From Caulobacter mirabilis (GTDB taxonomy: Bacteria; Pseudomonadota; Alphaproteobacteria; Caulobacterales; Caulobacteraceae): 64,000 nucleotides of DNA. The position numbers and the translations under genes were made by a program. The notes beneath the pieces were generated by a model, which was not told the origin of the DNA, searched no databases, and saw only the letters and a program-made list of their open reading frames with translations. Of the stretch, positions 62,342-64,000 are shown piece after piece. The stretch's first letter is position 1. Every line of letters begins with the position of its first letter. The stretch is from the NCBI RefSeq assembly GCF_002749615.1, contig NZ_CP024201.1:2294001-2358000 (forward strand). Direction: 5' to 3'.

Positions 62342-62868
62342 GCCCATCCCTCCGCCGCCCTCCGCGACGCGCGTCCGCTCGCGACTCGGGCTGACGGAAG
62401 CGTATCGTCCTCGGCGCGGCTTCGGCAGCGAGACCTTCCATCGCAGCGGCCCGCAGCCGCGCCAGCAGGCCTGTCGAGGGATCGAGGCCCAGCCTCGAGA
62501 CCTTGCGCCGGATTGTCGCAGTCAAGCGGCGGTATAGGCAGACAATTTCTGTCTACATTCAAGTAAAATCCAACATACTCATTTTGAGCCGATACGGCCA
62601 TGCCAGGTGGCGCGAGACTCAGAAACACGCGCTGCATAAGGACATTTCAGGCGCGCGACGTTGAGATGGCTCTGCGACTGAAAGTCAATTGAGATCACGC
62701 ATCGCGCTCAATTCAACATTTGTATTATTCAAAATTCTTCCACCGGAACAAGAACTACGGCTCGCCATCCGCGCGAGTTCTACTTTGCCGCAGGCGCATC
62801 ATTGAACCGCGTTACGCGATGACACGTTCGAGGCGCTGGAACGGGCTGTAAACACCATTGGAATTCGA
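62342..62868. other. Divergent intergenic region before the Crp-family gene
   Basis: About 525 bases, AT-richer from 62530 on, with no supported gene. It holds a short dyad AGACA-ATTTC-TGTCT (62540-62554) and a looser pair AATTGAG/CTCAATT (62687-62713, 13-base centre). It probably carries promoters of the flanking divergent genes. No classical FNR box (TTGAT-N4-ATCAA) was seen. Confidence 0.5.
62540..62554. promoter_or_regulatory. Short dyad AGACA-N5-TGTCT
   Basis: A 5-base inverted repeat, partly extendable (TAGGCAGACA...TGTCTAC), about 200 bases upstream of the channel-protein gene. It is short enough to occur by chance and is listed as a candidate only. Confidence 0.2.
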
Positions 62869-62871
62869 GTG

Positions 62872-63654
62872 ATGATGAGGTCGTGGCTGGCGCCGTCATC
62901 AAGGCCGCCCATAGAGACCGTCAAGCGGCGGCTGTCCGCTCTCGCCCCCCTCACCGAGGAGGCCGAGAACCTGTTGGGACAGCTGAACGGCCGGCGGTTG
63001 TTCCCAGGGGGCGCCGACATCCTCGGCGAGCCCGGCGAACCGCATAGGCTGTCCTTCATCACCTCGGGCTGGGCGGCGCGCGTCGGACTGCTGCCGGACG
63101 GGCGTCGCCAGGTGCTTGGCCTGCTGCTGCCGGGCGACCCCCTCTACATCGGCCCGCCGACGCCCGGCTTCTCGCCAGGGCCGGCCATGAGCCTGACGCC
63201 GGTGGAGGTGGTCGATGCGGAGTCGGTTCGCGCGGCGGCCATGTCCGGCGAGGCGCGCTGGCGTTGCCTCCAGGACGCGCTTCTGGTCTCCAGCCGCCTG
63301 CACGAGGCCTATCTGCTGGATCAGATCCTCCGGCTCGGCCGGATGAAGGCCTACGAGCGCATCTGCCATCTTCTGCTGGAGCTGCGCGCCCGCCTGATGC
63401 TGGCCGGCCTCAGCAACGGCGGCCGCTTTCACATGCCGCTCACCCAGGAAACCCTGGGAGACACCGCCGGCCTCAGCACCGTCCACGTCAATCGGACCCT
63501 GCAGGCCCTGCGGCGCGAGAACGTCCTGCACCTCCGCTCCGGCGAGGCGACGCTTCTGGACGCCGAGGCCATGGCCGCCGCCTGCGACTACCATGCCCCC
63601 GAGCCGGGCTGGTGGAGCGGGCTGATCACCGTTTCCAGAGCTGGAGCCGCCTAG
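62872..63654 (+). CDS. Crp/Fnr-family transcriptional regulator
   Basis: A 260-residue regulator. A cupin-like effector domain (about 40-130; GRRLFPGGADILGEPGEPHRL, ARVGLLPDGRRQVLGLLLPGD) is followed by a dimer helix (HEAYLLDQILRLGRMKAYERICHLL) and a winged helix-turn-helix (PLTQETLGDTAGLSTVHVNRTLQALRRENVL). The Cys cluster of FNR is absent. It belongs to the Crp_Fnr subgroup common in alphaproteobacteria with unknown ligand. GTG 62869 and two ATG codons (62872, 62875) are possible starts, and no ribosome site decides between them. The target could be the probable porin gene that follows 142 bases later. Confidence 0.88.
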   Translation: MMRSWLAPSSRPPIETVKRRLSALAPLTEEAENLLGQLNGRRLFPGGADILGEPGEPHRLSFITSGWAARVGLLPDGRRQVLGLLLPGDPLYIGPPTPGFSPGPAMSLTPVEVVDAESVRAAAMSGEARWRCLQDALLVSSRLHEAYLLDQILRLGRMKAYERICHLLLELRARLMLAGLSNGGRFHMPLTQETLGDTAGLSTVHVNRTLQALRRENVLHLRSGEATLLDAEAMAAACDYHAPEPGWWSGLITVSRAGAA

Positions 63655-63796
63655 CATGCGCGTGGTGCACACCCCCTGGATCGCGACCGGCGAGGGCCCC
63701 CTTGGGCAAGCTGTCGCGCCCCCGGCCAGAAATAACATAGGTTTAGGACGAGCCTCGCCGGCCTCGCCATCGTCCATCCGCCCCAGGAGAAGAACG

Positions 63797-64000
63797 ATGG
63801 TCACGTCGCGGTCGGCTCTCAGGATGACGCTTCTCGTCTGCACCGCGCTGACGGCGACGCCGGCGCTGGCCGCGGACCCCGCGGTCGAGGCCAGGCTGCA
63901 GCGGCTCGAAGCTCTGGCGGAGGCCCAGGCGCGCCAGATCGCCGATCAGCAGACACAGCTCCGCATCCAATCCGATCAGCTCGCCGCGCAGAACGCCGAG
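63797..64000 (+). CDS. Probable phosphate-type porin (OprO/P-like), N-terminal fragment
   Basis: The first 68 codons of a gene cut by the window's right edge. ATG 63797 is supported by GGAG at 63785-63788. The product opens with a signal peptide (about 1-25, ending PALAAD) followed by a coiled coil with heptad pattern (VEARLQRLEALAEAQARQI, then QQTQLRIQSDQLAAQNAE). That combination is typical of OprO/OprP and related porins with a trimerising N-terminal coil. The barrel itself is not in view, so the call remains tentative. The same frame is open back to ATG 63656, but that extension has no signal peptide. Confidence 0.6.
   Translation, partial: MVTSRSALRMTLLVCTALTATPALAADPAVEARLQRLEALAEAQARQIADQQTQLRIQSDQLAAQNAE

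Noticed and set aside
62687-62713. AATTGAG/CTCAATT pair as an FNR or Crp site
   Set aside because: The 13-base centre does not fit FNR (TTGAT-N4-ATCAA) or Crp (TGTGA-N6-TCACA) spacing.

Overview
The window is about 64 kb of high-GC DNA from a Gram-negative alphaproteobacterium. The best fit is the family Caulobacteraceae (Caulobacter/Phenylobacterium-like), inferred from many TonB-dependent receptors, a cyo-type quinol oxidase tied to a RegB/RegA pair, an aerobic CobN, and FecI/FecR-controlled haem uptake. The genus cannot be fixed from sequence reading alone. No rRNA, tRNA, insertion sequence, integrase or CRISPR array was seen.

Layout. (1) 1-5.75 kb: the 3' end of cobN, then a cobalamin riboswitch heading a tight operon of a BtuB-like receptor, a PepSY transmembrane protein and a HupE/UreJ permease (B12 and probably cobalt uptake). 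(2) 5.75-17.0 kb: a long AT-richer leader, then a four-gene type I secretion operon: a 1908-residue Ig-repeat/RTX adhesin, a TolC-like protein, an ABC exporter and an HlyD adaptor. (3) 17.0-25.3 kb: an MFS transporter on the minus strand, a perfect operator-like dyad, then a seven-gene run cyoABCD-surf1-regB-regA in which six junctions overlap by 1-4 bases or sit a few bases apart. (4) 25.3-30.6 kb: an iron locus with a 2OG-Fe dioxygenase, an AraC regulator, a Fur-box-like dyad, a TonB receptor, a second PepSY protein and a small membrane protein. (5) 30.6-33.1 kb: a serine hydrolase and a GFA-family protein. (6) 33.1-39.8 kb, minus strand: a haem uptake and signalling set, ECF sigma - FecR - HasR-like receptor - haem oxygenase - TonB, with a second copy of the Fur-box-like dyad at the head. 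(7) 39.9-46.6 kb: an atypical OmpR-type regulator with a small partner, a MarR-like regulator, a LytS/LytTR two-component pair and a large TonB receptor ending in a clear terminator. (8) 46.6-61.0 kb, minus strand: a 3623-residue secreted protein with 27 DUF11-type repeats, coupled through GTGA to a 1178-residue outer-membrane protein. (9) 61.5-64 kb: an outer-membrane channel protein, a Crp/Fnr regulator and the first 68 codons of a probable porin.

Most of the window is envelope biology: nutrient receptors with their energising and regulatory partners, two separate giant surface-protein systems, and a redox-controlled respiratory operon. The items most worth following are the HasR-like receptor fused to a second complete beta-barrel, the coupled giant DUF11/outer-membrane barrel pair, the riboswitch-linked PepSY protein, and the ECF sigma gene without a normal start codon that is read through a Fur-box-like dyad.
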